From Marinobacter sp. MDS2 (lineage in GTDB: Bacteria; Pseudomonadota; Gammaproteobacteria; Pseudomonadales; Oleiphilaceae), in contig NZ_JAVAJF010000003.1 in NCBI RefSeq assembly GCF_030718085.1, positions 62,001 through 126,000 on the forward strand: DNA of 64,000 bases. Direction: 5' to 3'. A program made the translations under genes and the position numbers. Under the pieces are notes generated by a model. The model worked only from the letters and a program-made list of their open reading frames with translations, did not search any database and had not been told where the DNA came from. Position 1 is the stretch's first letter. Each line of letters opens with the position of its first letter. Positions 1 through 9,086 of the stretch are shown here, piece after piece.

Positions 1-2
1 GG

Positions 3-44
3 ATCTGTGTCATTGCGTTGCTGGTTATTGCAGGCATGGTATAG
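3..44 (+). CDS. C-terminal tail of an unidentified upstream gene (partial)
   Basis: The first bases read in one frame as a short hydrophobic stretch (ICVIALLVIAGMV) ending at a TAG at 42-44. This looks like the last membrane helix of a protein whose body lies before the window. No family can be assigned from 13 residues, and a chance open frame is possible. Confidence 0.35.
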   Translation: MCVIALLVIAGMV

Positions 45-110
45 GCCCATTACCACTTTGGAGCGATTTAAACGTTCCAGCTGTAGGTAACAATCAAAAA
101 AATAACATTC

Positions 111-2168
111 ATGGTTCGGTTTTCGAATCTGGGCGAGGGCGCTTTGAACTACTTAATTAATCCAGCGATTGCGTTGATGAACCGGCTGCCGATGGTTTAC
201 AAGTTCAGCCTCATCAGCATTCTCTTTCTTGGACCTATTCTGGTGCTGTCCTGGCTGGTCATTTCCGGTCTCAATCAGTCTGTGCAAACCATGAACCGTA
301 GCATTGACGGGTTGGTGGAACTGCAGACCGCCGATCGTTTGTTGGCAGCGGCGATGGAATTTCGCGACTATAAGGCTCCCGCCATTCTCAAGGAGGATCC
401 GGCCCTGGCCGAAAAGGCCGATCGGGCGGCAAAACAAGTGGATGCGTTGCTGACCGATTTGGCTGAGTCGCGCCGTTCGTTTGACGTGTCCGGTTCCTGG
501 CAGGAGCAGATTCTTGCGTTGCAGAAAGATTGGCGTGCACTCCTGAAGAGCAATAGCTATCAGGGCAGCATGGACGCGCAGTTCAAGTATTATCAGGAAT
601 TCGTTCAGAAAGTCGTCGCAGTGTTGCCAGCCACCATGGAAGTGTCGGGGTTGGGGCAAGACGCTTCCAGAGAAAACCAGCTGTTGCTTGGTTTGGTGCG
701 TGATGTTTTTCCGGATGCACGTAATGCCATTGGTAGCGCCCGATCTTACGGTATCTTCTCGCTCGTCGAAGGGCAGGTGGGCTATGCCATGAGCGAGAAT
801 CTGAACGAGATCTTTGATCGTTTGACCAACCGAAGCTCTTTGCTTTCGCCCAGTTTGGTCGTTGCCAAAGAATCTTCGTCTGAACTGGCCGGGGATCCAG
901 CCCTGCCCCGAGTAGACGAAAGCCTGCTGGTTGTCAGAAACGCATTGGATATGCAGGTGATTACGCCCATGCGACTGGAAACGCCCTGGCAGCAATACGA
1001 TGCAACGGTTACTGCCCAAACCAGGCATTTCGATGCTTTGATTGAGACCATTTTTGACGTGGTGGGAGCCAACCTGGAGCGCCGTTTGGCCAGTGAGACA
1101 CGCCAGCGAACCACCATCGTTGCGTCTCTGATCGCCGTAATGCTGGTCGTGGTGTATTTGTATATCGGTTTCTTTATGTCGGTCCGGGTTGCCATCAATC
1201 GGTTCAGTTCTGCGGCGAGAAGCGTGGCGGCCGGTGATATGACCACGCATATCGAGCTTTCCAACCGCGATGAATTAGGCGAGCTGACATCCGAATTCAA
1301 CAATATGACGGACAAGATCGCCGAATTGATCCGGTCTGTCAGTGCGACCACCGCCGATGTCGGCCTTCAGGCCGTTCGGGTTAACGATACCGCGGCTGCG
1401 AACAGTGAAGCTGTGGCGCGCCAGATGGATGAAAGCAGTCAGATTAACGAAGCCATGGGGCAGATGGTGGAAGCGGTCAACGAAGTGACCGAGAGTGCTC
1501 ATCGGGTGGCCGATAGTGCCGGTAGTGCCGAACGGGATACCGAAACTGGCCGACAGGTGGTTGCGGATACGGTAGAGACCATTCACAAGCTGGCTGGCGA
1601 GATCGCCGGTGCGATGGAGGTCATCAATCGGGTTAACAAAGACAGCGATAATATCAGTCAGGTTCTGGTCGAGATCAAAGCCATTGCGGAGCAGACCAAC
1701 TTGCTGGCGCTCAATGCCGCTATCGAGGCTGCGCGTGCTGGCGAATACGGTCGCGGGTTTGCAGTTGTGGCAGACGAGGTGCGATCTTTGTCACAGCGCA
1801 CGCACAAGTCCACTGAGGAAATCGAAGACATGATTTCCCGTTTGCAGGGCGGTGTGAAAGAAGCGGTTTCAGCGATGACCAGCAGTCATGGGGCGACGGA
1901 GTTGACCGTTCAGAAGTCGACAGAAGTGACGCAGGCACTGGATAGTATCGCGAACGGCATTTCAGAAATTGTCGATATGAGTCATCAGATTGCACAGGCG
2001 GCTGAAGAGCAGTCCGCGGTGGCGAAAAATGTGAATGCCAACGTTGAGAGTATCGGTGAGTTGGGCCAAAGCACGGCCGAAAACGCGCAGGAAACGTTGG
2101 ATTCGTCTCGCCAGATGTCAGGCTTGACGGCCTCGCTTCAAAAGCTGGTTGAGACCTTCAAGGTCTGA
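111..2168 (+). CDS. Methyl-accepting chemotaxis protein
   Basis: This is a 685-aa transmembrane chemoreceptor that would signal through CheW/CheA to the flagellar motor or a related output. A membrane helix lies at about residues 28-53, followed by a large periplasmic sensor region (about 54-340). A second helix follows at about 341-363, then a HAMP linker and a long cytoplasmic coiled coil. The hairpin tip, with [20 protein letters not shown] at about residues 525-545, is the most conserved part of the family. The C-terminus (LVETFKV) has no CheR-binding NWxxF-type tail. The periplasmic domain matches no ligand-binding fold I can name, so the stimulus is unknown. No good ribosome-binding site precedes ATG 111; ATG 177, just before the first helix, is an alternative start. 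It stands alone, without che genes nearby. Confidence 0.93.
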   Translation: MVRFSNLGEGALNYLINPAIALMNRLPMVYKFSLISILFLGPILVLSWLVISGLNQSVQTMNRSIDGLVELQTADRLLAAAMEFRDYKAPAILKEDPALAEKADRAAKQVDALLTDLAESRRSFDVSGSWQEQILALQKDWRALLKSNSYQGSMDAQFKYYQEFVQKVVAVLPATMEVSGLGQDASRENQLLLGLVRDVFPDARNAIGSARSYGIFSLVEGQVGYAMSENLNEIFDRLTNRSSLLSPSLVVAKESSSELAGDPALPRVDESLLVVRNALDMQVITPMRLETPWQQYDATVTAQTRHFDALIETIFDVVGANLERRLASETRQRTTIVASLIAVMLVVVYLYIGFFMSVRVAINRFSSAARSVAAGDMTTHIELSNRDELGELTSEFNNMTDKIAELIRSVSATTADVGLQAVRVNDTAAANSEAVARQMDESSQINEAMGQMVEAVNEVTESAHRVADSAGSAERDTETGRQVVADTVETIHKLAGEIAGAMEVINRVNKDSDNISQVLVEIKAIAEQTNLLALNAAIEAARAGEYGRGFAVVADEVRSLSQRTHKSTEEIEDMISRLQGGVKEAVSAMTSSHGATELTVQKSTEVTQALDSIANGISEIVDMSHQIAQAAEEQSAVAKNVNANVESIGELGQSTAENAQETLDSSRQMSGLTASLQKLVETFKV

Positions 2169-2192
2169 AGCCGTCGCGACTTAATGCTGATT

Positions 2193-2221
2193 AAAATCCG
2201 GCCCTTAGAGGCCGGATTTTT
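2193..2221. terminator. Rho-independent terminator shared by the MCP and adenosyltransferase genes
   Basis: An 11-bp perfect stem (2193-2203 with 2210-2220) closes a 6-nt loop. It has A-rich and T-rich ends, so it can work in both directions between the convergent genes. The stop codon of the minus-strand adenosyltransferase gene lies in the loop. Confidence 0.85.
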
Positions 2222-2762
2222 GTTGTTCCCATAGAATTTCTTTGGCGCCTTCACGGCGAGCCAGCACCCGAGATACCACGAATAGCAGGTCCGAAAGACG
2301 GTTCAGATACTGTCGTGCACCGGCATTGATCTCTTCCTCCTGACTTAGGCCGACCACGATGCGCTCGGCGCGGCGGCATACGGCACGTGCCAAATGACAC
2401 TGTGCGGCAGCAGGCGAGCCGCCGGGAAGGATGAAGTTTTTCAGCGGGGGCAAGTCTTCATTGTGTTCGTCCAGCACTTGTTCCAGCCAGTTGATGTGCT
2501 TCTCGCCAATCATCTCGCTACCGGGAATGGCAAACTCTCCGCCGATATCGAACAGGTGGTGCTGGATGCGGCGGAACAGATCGACCAGGGAATCGGCAGT
2601 GGGTAACGTTTCAACAAGCATGCCGACGTGGCAATTCAGCTCATCGACAGTGCCCATAGCTTCTACCCGCAGGGCGTTCTTGGTAACGCGGTTGCCGTCT
2701 GCCAGGCCGGTCGAGCCGTCATCCCCGGTGCGGGTATAAATTTTTGATAGGCGGTTGCCCAT
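2205..2762 (-). CDS. Cob(I)alamin adenosyltransferase, PduO type
   Basis: The 185-aa protein transfers adenosyl from ATP to cob(I)alamin, giving coenzyme B12. The N-terminal TRTGDDGSTGL motif is the ATP-binding signature of the PduO/MMAB family, followed by VDELN. Near residue 130, RAVCRRAER is the conserved helix of the active site. The length is normal for the family. A GGAG element lies about 10 nt upstream of the ATG. It is the last gene of the minus-strand run pepA-holC-valS-panE, 27 nt after panE. No cobalamin riboswitch or other B12 gene is visible nearby, so it probably serves B12 salvage or maintenance. Confidence 0.93.
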   Translation of the reverse strand: MGNRLSKIYTRTGDDGSTGLADGNRVTKNALRVEAMGTVDELNCHVGMLVETLPTADSLVDLFRRIQHHLFDIGGEFAIPGSEMIGEKHINWLEQVLDEHNEDLPPLKNFILPGGSPAAAQCHLARAVCRRAERIVVGLSQEEEINAGARQYLNRLSDLLFVVSRVLARREGAKEILWEQQKSGL

Positions 2763-2789
2763 AGTGGTTGTGCTCCTAATGAAAGAGTG

Positions 2790-3674
2790 TCAATTCAGTT
2801 GTTCTACTTGATCGGTGAGCATCCGGTTCACAGCGGTGTCGATGCCGAGTTCTGCCCCAAGGCGCGCTAAGTAGCCGTTAATGAAGTCGATTTCGGTTTT
2901 GCGCCCGGCCAACCGATCCGCACGCATAGAGGAGGTGTTGGTTGCGGTTTTGCAGGCGACGGTTTCGATCGCCTCCCTGAGTGCCGTCGCAGATCTCGGA
3001 GATTGGCCGCTGGCGGTTAACAGTTTGCTGATTTCCCGGCACAGAGGATCAATCCACTGTTGATAAAACGGGTGTGCAAGTATCTCGCCGTTCGGGCAAT
3101 TCAAGATCGCGGTAAAGGGATTGATGCCGGCGTTGATCACCAGCTTTTGCCAAAGCCTGTCGAAAATGTCCGGTGTGGCGTTAACGCTCAGGCCGCTTTC
3201 TGCCAGCGTGGAAACAGTTTTGCGAAGTCTGGCTTCGCCAGCGGGTGTCAAAGCGCCAACCCAGGTCTCACCTTGCCCGGCATGGACGGTGAGTTCGGTT
3301 TCGGGGCGGTTTGCGCCTTCGGTGGTGGTCGCCGCGAGAATAGGGTGGCTTGGCCAAATTTGGGCCACACGTTGCTGGCTGCCAAGGCCGTTCTGGAATA
3401 AGACGACGGGCGTTGTCTCGGGCAGTCGGGGCATTAATGGCTGCAAGGCCGCCAAGGTGTCGCCAGCCTTTGTGGTGACGATCAGCAGTGAGGGCGATTC
3501 TGTGTTGGTTAACCAGGGGATTTGCACGGATAGTTCCGGCCCATTGATGGGCCGGAATCGATAGCGAAGGGGTGCGGCAGACTGCTCCGGGCGGGGCACA
3601 AAAGCCACCTGACCAGCAGGGAGCTTGGCCGCCCAAAGCCGGCCCAGAGAGCCGGCACCCAGAATCGCAATCAT
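2790..3674 (-). CDS. panE: 2-dehydropantoate 2-reductase (ketopantoate reductase)
   Basis: This enzyme would reduce ketopantoate to pantoate with NADPH in pantothenate/CoA synthesis. The product is 294 aa and begins with a Rossmann GxGxxG motif (ILGAGSLGRLWA). The catalytic-helix region with LWQKLVINAGINPFTAI is typical of the ApbA/PanE family. I chose the ATG at 3674, 4 nt after the valS stop, because AAGG precedes it and the dinucleotide fold starts at once; a longer frame begins 36 nt upstream inside valS. Other ketoacid reductases share this fold, so the substrate is inferred from family. Confidence 0.85.
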   Translation of the reverse strand: MIAILGAGSLGRLWAAKLPAGQVAFVPRPEQSAAPLRYRFRPINGPELSVQIPWLTNTESPSLLIVTTKAGDTLAALQPLMPRLPETTPVVLFQNGLGSQQRVAQIWPSHPILAATTTEGANRPETELTVHAGQGETWVGALTPAGEARLRKTVSTLAESGLSVNATPDIFDRLWQKLVINAGINPFTAILNCPNGEILAHPFYQQWIDPLCREISKLLTASGQSPRSATALREAIETVACKTATNTSSMRADRLAGRKTEIDFINGYLARLGAELGIDTAVNRMLTDQVEQLN

Positions 3675-3678
3675 GGCC

Positions 3679-6531
3679 TTACATGGCCTCGATTTCGGCT
3701 CGCTGTGCACTCAACCGCTGCAGGCTGCCTTGGGCATCGCGCAGTTTGCCTTTTTCTTTCTCGATCACTTCAGCCGGTGCTTTGGCCGTGAACTTCTCAT
3801 TGCTCAGCTTGCCTTCAACTCGGCTGATTTCTTTTTGCAATCGATCCAGCTCTTTGTCCAAACGCTTGAGCTCGGCATCTTTGTCGATCAGGCCAGCCAT
3901 GGGAACCAGCACTTCCATCTCGCCAACCAACTGAGTAGCGCTCATTGGGGCTTTTTCTGAACCCAGCCATTCCAGTTTCTCAAGCTTGGCCAAAGACATC
4001 AGGAACTGACGGTTGGCATTCAGGCGGCGTTCGTCTTCGCTGTTGCCGCCTTTCAGGAATACCGGCACCGGCTTGCCCGGGGAGATGTTCATTTCGCCAC
4101 GGATGTTACGCACCGCAACGATAACGCCTTTCACCCATTCGATATCGGCTTTGGCGGTGGCGTCTTGCTTGCTCTCTTCAGGCTGCGGGAAGGGCTGAAG
4201 CATGATGCTGTCACCGCTCTTGCCGGCCAGAGGCGCAATGCGCTGCCAGATTTCTTCGGTGATGTACGGCATCATCGGGTGCGCCAGGCGCAGGATAGAT
4301 TCCAGAACACGAACCAGTGTGCGGCGGGTTCCGCGCTTTGCTTCTGCGCTGCCGCTTTCGTCGCTCAGGCAGGGCTTGGCCAGTTCGAGGTACCAGTCGC
4401 AGTATTCGTTCCAGATGAACTCGTACAGCGCGTAAGCGGCCAGATCGAAGCGGTACTGCTCCAGGTGGCGGATTACTTCTTGTTCGCAGTGCTGCAGCTC
4501 GCTGATGATCCAGCGATCCGCTAGAGACAGTTCTACCGGCTCGTCGTTCACACCGCAGTCTTCGCCTTCGGTGTTCATCAGTACGTAGCGTGCGGCGTTC
4601 CACAGTTTGTTGCAGAAGTTGCGGTAGCCTTCCAGTCGTTTCATGTCCCAGTTGATGTCACGGCCGGTGGTGGCCATGGCCGCCAGGGTGAAGCGCAGGG
4701 CGTCGGTGCCGTGGGCCGCGATGCCTTCCGGGAATTCTTTCTGGGTACGCTTGCCGATTTTTTCAGCCAGTTTGGGCTGCATCAGGTTGCCGGTTCGTTT
4801 TTCCAGCAGTTCGTCGAGGCCGATGCCGTCGATCATGTCCAGCGGGTCGATGACATTGCCCTTGGATTTGGACATTTTGTCACCGTGTTCGTCGCGGATC
4901 AGGCCGGTGACGTAAACGGTTTTGAACGGAACCTGCGGCGTGCCGTCTTCGTTCTTCATGAAGTGCATGGTCATCATGATCATCCGGGCAACCCAGAAGA
5001 AGATGATGTCGAATCCGGTGACCAGCACGTCGGTCGGATGGAAGGTTTTCAGGCGCTCGGTGATTTCCGGCCAGCCCAAGGTACCGAAGGTCCACAGCGC
5101 GGAGCTGAACCAGGTATCCAGTACGTCGTCGTCTTGTTTCAGTTCCAGATCGGCGGCCAGATTATGCTTCTTGCGCACTTCGTCTTCATCACGGCCGACG
5201 TAGATGTTGCCTTCGGCGTCGTACCAAGCCGGAATCCGGTGGCCCCACCACAGTTGGCGGGAGATGCACCAGTCCTGGATGTCCCGCATCCAGGAGAAGT
5301 ACATGTTTTCGTACTGTTTGGGCACAAACTGGATGCGGCCGTCTTCTACCGCTTCAATGGCGGGTTTGGCGAGGGTTTTGGCATCGGCAAACCACTGGTC
5401 TGTGAGCATTGGCTCGATGATCAGGCCGGAGCGGTCACCGCGGGGTACGCTCAGTACGTGGTCTTCAACCTGTTGTACCAAGCCTGCTGTTTCCATGTCC
5501 GCAACGATTTGCTTGCGCGCGGCTTCTCGGGTCAGGCCGGCGTAAGCGGCCGGCATGCTGCCATCGATGTCGCTGTTTTCGGTGCCGTCGCTGTTGAACA
5601 CTTCGGCGACTTCGCGGATGTTCGCGTCCTGAGTCAGGACGTTGATCATCGGCAGGTTGTTGCGTTTGCCGACGGCGTAGTCGTTAAAGTCGTGGGCCGG
5701 GGTAATTTTTACGCAGCCAGAGCCCTTTTCGGGGTCGGCGTGGTGGTCGGCCACGATCGGGATTCTGCGGTTTACCAGCGGCAGCATGACGTGCTTGCCG
5801 ATCAGGTGCTGGTAACGTTCGTCGTCCGGGTGTACAGCTACGGCTGTGTCGCCGAGCATGGTTTCGGGGCGGGTGGTGGCGACCACGACGTAGTCTTTGC
5901 CTTCTTGGGTGGTTGCGCCGTCAGCCAGCGGGTAGCGTAGGTGCCAGAAGAAACCTTTTTCTTCTTTGTTTTCCACTTCAAGGTCGGAAATGGCGGTGTG
6001 CAGTTTCGGGTCCCAGTTGACCAGTCGCTTGCCGCGGTAGACGAGGCCGTCTTCGTACAAGCGGATGAACACTTCCTGTACGGCTTTGTAGAAGCCTTCG
6101 TCCATGGTGAAGCGTTCGTTGCTCCAGTCTACAGAGTTGCCAAGGCGGCGCATTTGGCGGGTGATGGTTCCGCCGGATTCTTCTTTCCAGTTCCAGATGC
6201 GCTTGATGAACTCTTCTCGGCCTAGGTCGTGGCGGGTTTTGCCTTCTTCGGCGGCGAGTTTGCGCTCGACGACCATTTGGGTGGCGATGCCGGCGTGGTC
6301 TGTGCCGACGGTCCAGACGGTGTTGTTGCCCTGCATGCGCTTGTAGCGGGTGAGGGTGTCCATGATGGTGTGCTGGAAGGCATGGCCCATGTGCAGGCTG
6401 CCGGTCACGTTAGGTGGCGGGATAGCGATGCTGTAGGACTGGCCTTCTCCGCTGGGGCGGAAGTACCCTTTGGATTCCCAGTTTTCGTACCACTGGCGCT
6501 CGATGTTTTCTGGCTGGTAGGTTTTTTCCAT
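3679..6531 (-). CDS. valS: Valyl-tRNA synthetase
   Basis: This 950-aa class I aminoacyl-tRNA synthetase charges tRNA-Val. The HIGH signature appears as HMGH at residues 47-50, and the KMSKS signature at about 552-556. The CP1 editing domain lies between them. The C-terminus has the anticodon-binding domain and the ValRS-specific coiled coil ([20 protein letters not shown]). A TATAAT-like -10 sits at 6585-6590 on the minus strand, about 54 nt upstream of the ATG, so valS can be transcribed independently of holC. The pepA-holC-valS order is widespread in gammaproteobacteria. Confidence 0.98.
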   Translation of the reverse strand: MEKTYQPENIERQWYENWESKGYFRPSGEGQSYSIAIPPPNVTGSLHMGHAFQHTIMDTLTRYKRMQGNNTVWTVGTDHAGIATQMVVERKLAAEEGKTRHDLGREEFIKRIWNWKEESGGTITRQMRRLGNSVDWSNERFTMDEGFYKAVQEVFIRLYEDGLVYRGKRLVNWDPKLHTAISDLEVENKEEKGFFWHLRYPLADGATTQEGKDYVVVATTRPETMLGDTAVAVHPDDERYQHLIGKHVMLPLVNRRIPIVADHHADPEKGSGCVKITPAHDFNDYAVGKRNNLPMINVLTQDANIREVAEVFNSDGTENSDIDGSMPAAYAGLTREAARKQIVADMETAGLVQQVEDHVLSVPRGDRSGLIIEPMLTDQWFADAKTLAKPAIEAVEDGRIQFVPKQYENMYFSWMRDIQDWCISRQLWWGHRIPAWYDAEGNIYVGRDEDEVRKKHNLAADLELKQDDDVLDTWFSSALWTFGTLGWPEITERLKTFHPTDVLVTGFDIIFFWVARMIMMTMHFMKNEDGTPQVPFKTVYVTGLIRDEHGDKMSKSKGNVIDPLDMIDGIGLDELLEKRTGNLMQPKLAEKIGKRTQKEFPEGIAAHGTDALRFTLAAMATTGRDINWDMKRLEGYRNFCNKLWNAARYVLMNTEGEDCGVNDEPVELSLADRWIISELQHCEQEVIRHLEQYRFDLAAYALYEFIWNEYCDWYLELAKPCLSDESGSAEAKRGTRRTLVRVLESILRLAHPMMPYITEEIWQRIAPLAGKSGDSIMLQPFPQPEESKQDATAKADIEWVKGVIVAVRNIRGEMNISPGKPVPVFLKGGNSEDERRLNANRQFLMSLAKLEKLEWLGSEKAPMSATQLVGEMEVLVPMAGLIDKDAELKRLDKELDRLQKEISRVEGKLSNEKFTAKAPAEVIEKEKGKLRDAQGSLQRLSAQRAEIEAM

Positions 6532-6584
6532 GGGTTTCTGCAGTGACCGTTGGTTGATTCACGAGGGAAAGTTTGAAACCGGCG

Positions 6585-6590
6585 ATTATA
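6585..6590 (-). promoter_or_regulatory. Probable valS promoter -10 element
   Basis: On the minus strand this reads TATAAT, a perfect -10. No good -35 is seen at 16-18 bp, so the assignment rests on the -10 and on its place between the repeat element and valS. The predicted leader is about 45-50 nt. Confidence 0.5.
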
Positions 6591-6662
6591 CATGGTCGGC
6601 TTGGTTCGGGCGAACGTTCGGCTCCGGTGTTCCTATATTCTTAGCTTGCTCGTTTGGGTGTT

Positions 6663-6772
6663 AGCGAAGTTGGGACAGGCTTTCCAAAAACCGCTTCGAG
6701 CACATCCATGTGCGCTTCTCTCCGGCCATCCATGGCCTCCGAAATTTTTGGAAAGCCTGTCCCAACTTCGCT
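6663..6772 (-). ncRNA. TwoAYGGAY-like structured RNA element inside perfect 28-bp inverted repeats (copy 1)
   Basis: Arms 6663-6690 and 6745-6772 are perfect reverse complements over 28 nt. They enclose a 54-nt core that, on the minus strand, forms two small hairpins with ATGGAT in each loop (6728-6733 and 6704-6709 in plus coordinates; stems GGCC/GGCC and GCAC/GTGC). The core is nearly identical to that of the copy at 60742-60851 and clearly related to 60951-61063, but the arms share no sequence with theirs. The two AYGGAY loops match what I remember of the TwoAYGGAY candidate RNA family; a covariance search is the test. It lies between the holC stop and the valS promoter, in the sense direction of that operon. 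The rest of the 341-nt gap holds the valS promoter and nothing else I recognise. Confidence 0.75.
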
Positions 6773-6872
6773 TATCAAACTCTGGCTTATTGTCGCGCTC
6801 AAGTTTGTGCTGTATCTATGTGTTTGGAAATTCGTGAGCGACCGTATGCCTTTTGATGGGCAAACGTGTTAG

Positions 6873-7385
6873 TCAGCGTTTTCGCATGTCGTGTACCCGG
6901 GCTTCTATGCCGAGCTTTCGCAGCTGTTTGTAGTGGCCGCGAGCTTGGTTGAGTACCGCCGGATCGTTTTGGGCGACCAGTGCCAGTCTTCGGTATTGGT
7001 CAGCCTGTTCGGGCAGGGTGGAAGACAGGATGATGACCGTGTCCCAGTCAGCAGCGGCCGGTGGGTAGAGCAAGATGCCAACCGGGTCGGAGCATGGGAT
7101 GCTTGGGTCGGTTGCAATGCTGTGGGGGATGAAGGCGTCTGGGGTGAAGTTCCAGAGAAGGTCGTCCAATTCTTGCGCTTGTTGCTGGTTTTCACAGAGC
7201 ACGCACACGCGGTCGCCCTGCTGCCAGGCTTTGTCCACGAGTTTGGCAGCGTGGAGGTTGCGGGCGGCTGGGGTGTTTTGGGCGAGGATGTGAAACCAGT
7301 AGCGCTGGTTTTTTGCGGCCTGGCCGGAGGGCCCGGCAGCTGGGCTGCCGGGCTCCGGTGGCGTGTTTGGGCTGTTACCCTGCAT
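6873..7385 (-). CDS. holC: DNA polymerase III chi subunit
   Basis: The chi subunit links the clamp-loader complex (through psi) to single-strand binding protein at the fork. The 170-aa product has the usual N-terminal region (VDKAWQQGDRVCVLCENQQQA) and the FIPHSI motif typical of HolC. The ATG overlaps the 3' end of pepA by 11 nt, so translation is probably coupled. It carries about 27 extra N-terminal residues rich in Pro, Ala and Gly compared with the E. coli protein. Part of that extension is encoded by a perfect 10-bp palindrome at 7331-7353. No later ATG could replace the start. Confidence 0.88.
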   Translation of the reverse strand: MQGNSPNTPPEPGSPAAGPSGQAAKNQRYWFHILAQNTPAARNLHAAKLVDKAWQQGDRVCVLCENQQQAQELDDLLWNFTPDAFIPHSIATDPSIPCSDPVGILLYPPAAADWDTVIILSSTLPEQADQYRRLALVAQNDPAVLNQARGHYKQLRKLGIEARVHDMRKR

Positions 7386-8865
7386 GGGACATCAGGTAGT
7401 TGACCAGTAGGGGAACCGGACGGCCGGTGGCGCCTTTGGCTTTGCCGGAATCCCAGGCGGTACCTGCAATGTCCAGGTGGGCCCAACGGTATTCTTTGGT
7501 GAATCGCGACAGGAAGCAGGCGGCTGTGATGGTGCCGGCAGGGCGGCCGCCGATGTTGGCGATGTCGGCGAAGTTGCTGTCGAGCTGGCTTTGGTATTCG
7601 TCCCACAGGGGCAGGCGCCAGGCTCGGTCGCCGGTTCTTTCGCCAGCGGCCAGCAGTTCGTTGGCCAGTTCGTCGTCGTTGGCCAGCATGCCGGTTGCCT
7701 GGTGGCCCAGGGCGATGATGCAGGCGCCGGTGAGGGTGGCCAGATCGATGACGGTTTCAGGGTCGAACTTTTTCACGTAGGTGAGTGCGTCGCACAGTAC
7801 CAAGCGGCCTTCGGCGTCGGTGTTGAGGATTTCAACGGTTTTGCCGCTCAGAGTTGTGACGATATCGCCCGGGCGTGTTGCAGAGCCGTCTGGCATGTTT
7901 TCAGCCGCCGCGATAACGGCCACTACGTTGATGCTGGGCTTGGTTTCAGCCAGTACTTTCATGGTACCAAATACGCTGGCGGAGCCGCCCATGTCGTATT
8001 TCATTTCGTCCATGCCGGCACCGGGTTTCAGGCTGATGCCGCCGCTGTCGAAGGTGATGCCTTTACCGACCAGTACGTAGGGCTTTTCGTCTGCTTTGCC
8101 GCCGCGGTATTCCATGACGATCAGGCGGGGAGGCTGGGTTGAGCCTTTGCCAACCGCCAGAATGGTGTTCATGCCCAGGTCGGCCATCTGCTTCTCATCC
8201 AGTATTTCGGTTTTGATGCAGTCGTGTTCTTTGGCCATGTTCTGAGCTTGTTCTGCCAGCCAAACCGGGTGGCAAACGTTGGGCGGTGTGTTGCCCAAAT
8301 CGCGGGTGTAGTTCATGCCGCGGCCGGTGGCGAGGCCCAGGTTGAAGGCGTCTTTCTGGGACTGATCGGCATCAGACGCTTGCGCCACCACTTTGTTGAG
8401 TTTGCGGGCGGGCGGTTGTTCGCTCTTGAATCCGGTGAAGGTGTAGAGTTGCTCCTCCAGTGTGCGGCCGAGCAGGTTCAGCCGGGCCTCTTCTGAAGTG
8501 GTCGCTTCTGAGCCCTGAATTTCGGTGTCGGTCAGGCAGATGAAGGCACTGTTGGATGGGCCGTCTTTCAGTGCGCCTACGGCGGCGATCAAGGCTTTGC
8601 GGTAGTTGGCTTGATGGCGCTCGTCGTCTTTGCCTGTGCCAATAACAATTACTCGCTGCCAGGGTTGCTCGGTCAGGGGCAGAGTGTTAACCGTGGCGTT
8701 TTTGCCTGTCAGGTCGCCGGCTTGTTCCAGTTGTTTGATCAGCCCTCCCAAAGCCTGGTCTGCTGCTTTGGTGGTTTCCGGCCATTCACCGTTTTCGGGC
8801 AATCCGATAACGAGGCAGTCGGTGTTGGTCGCCGTGATGGCTTTGCTGCTCAGGCTGAAATTCAT
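7375..8865 (-). CDS. pepA: Leucyl aminopeptidase (M17 family)
   Basis: This 496-aa cytosolic metallo-aminopeptidase releases N-terminal residues from peptides. In E. coli PepA is also a DNA-binding protein in Xer recombination and carAB control. The metal-binding region (GKGITFDSGGISLK) and the M17 signature NTDAEGRL at about residues 343-350 are intact. A GGAG lies 5 nt upstream of the ATG. It is the first gene of the minus-strand run and is divergent from lptF across a 221-nt gap, the usual arrangement in gammaproteobacteria. That gap must hold both promoters, but I could not place them confidently. Confidence 0.97.
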   Translation of the reverse strand: MNFSLSSKAITATNTDCLVIGLPENGEWPETTKAADQALGGLIKQLEQAGDLTGKNATVNTLPLTEQPWQRVIVIGTGKDDERHQANYRKALIAAVGALKDGPSNSAFICLTDTEIQGSEATTSEEARLNLLGRTLEEQLYTFTGFKSEQPPARKLNKVVAQASDADQSQKDAFNLGLATGRGMNYTRDLGNTPPNVCHPVWLAEQAQNMAKEHDCIKTEILDEKQMADLGMNTILAVGKGSTQPPRLIVMEYRGGKADEKPYVLVGKGITFDSGGISLKPGAGMDEMKYDMGGSASVFGTMKVLAETKPSINVVAVIAAAENMPDGSATRPGDIVTTLSGKTVEILNTDAEGRLVLCDALTYVKKFDPETVIDLATLTGACIIALGHQATGMLANDDELANELLAAGERTGDRAWRLPLWDEYQSQLDSNFADIANIGGRPAGTITAACFLSRFTKEYRWAHLDIAGTAWDSGKAKGATGRPVPLLVNYLMSHAG

Positions 8866-9086
8866 GACAACTCCTGTTGTGTGATTCGAGTGTTGGGCCG
8901 AGCCCAGCTTTTTGCATGTTCTCTAGGATTGGGGCTAAGCCACGAATAATCAAGCAGACGGCCCATATTGCTTGAATGGCTTTAATGGTTGAGTGCTTTA
9001 CTGTCATTCAGTTGCAAGGTTACATAGAATACGCGCAGTTTCCTGTATCCACCATCTTCTAACCGGGCGCCACCAGAGAGACTGAT

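Noticed and set aside
153..1250. 365-codon open frame on minus inside the chemoreceptor gene
   Set aside because: Antisense shadow; the plus-strand receptor has clear membrane segments and signalling hairpin.
4711..5940. 409-codon open frame on plus, antisense to valS
   Set aside because: It mirrors the valS frame, and its composition is that of a reverse complement of a GC-rich gene. No family motif is seen, while valS is certain.
6654..6872. 72-codon frame running through structured element copy 1
   Set aside because: It reads across the inverted-repeat core and has no ribosome-binding site. The hydrophobic end is likely chance.
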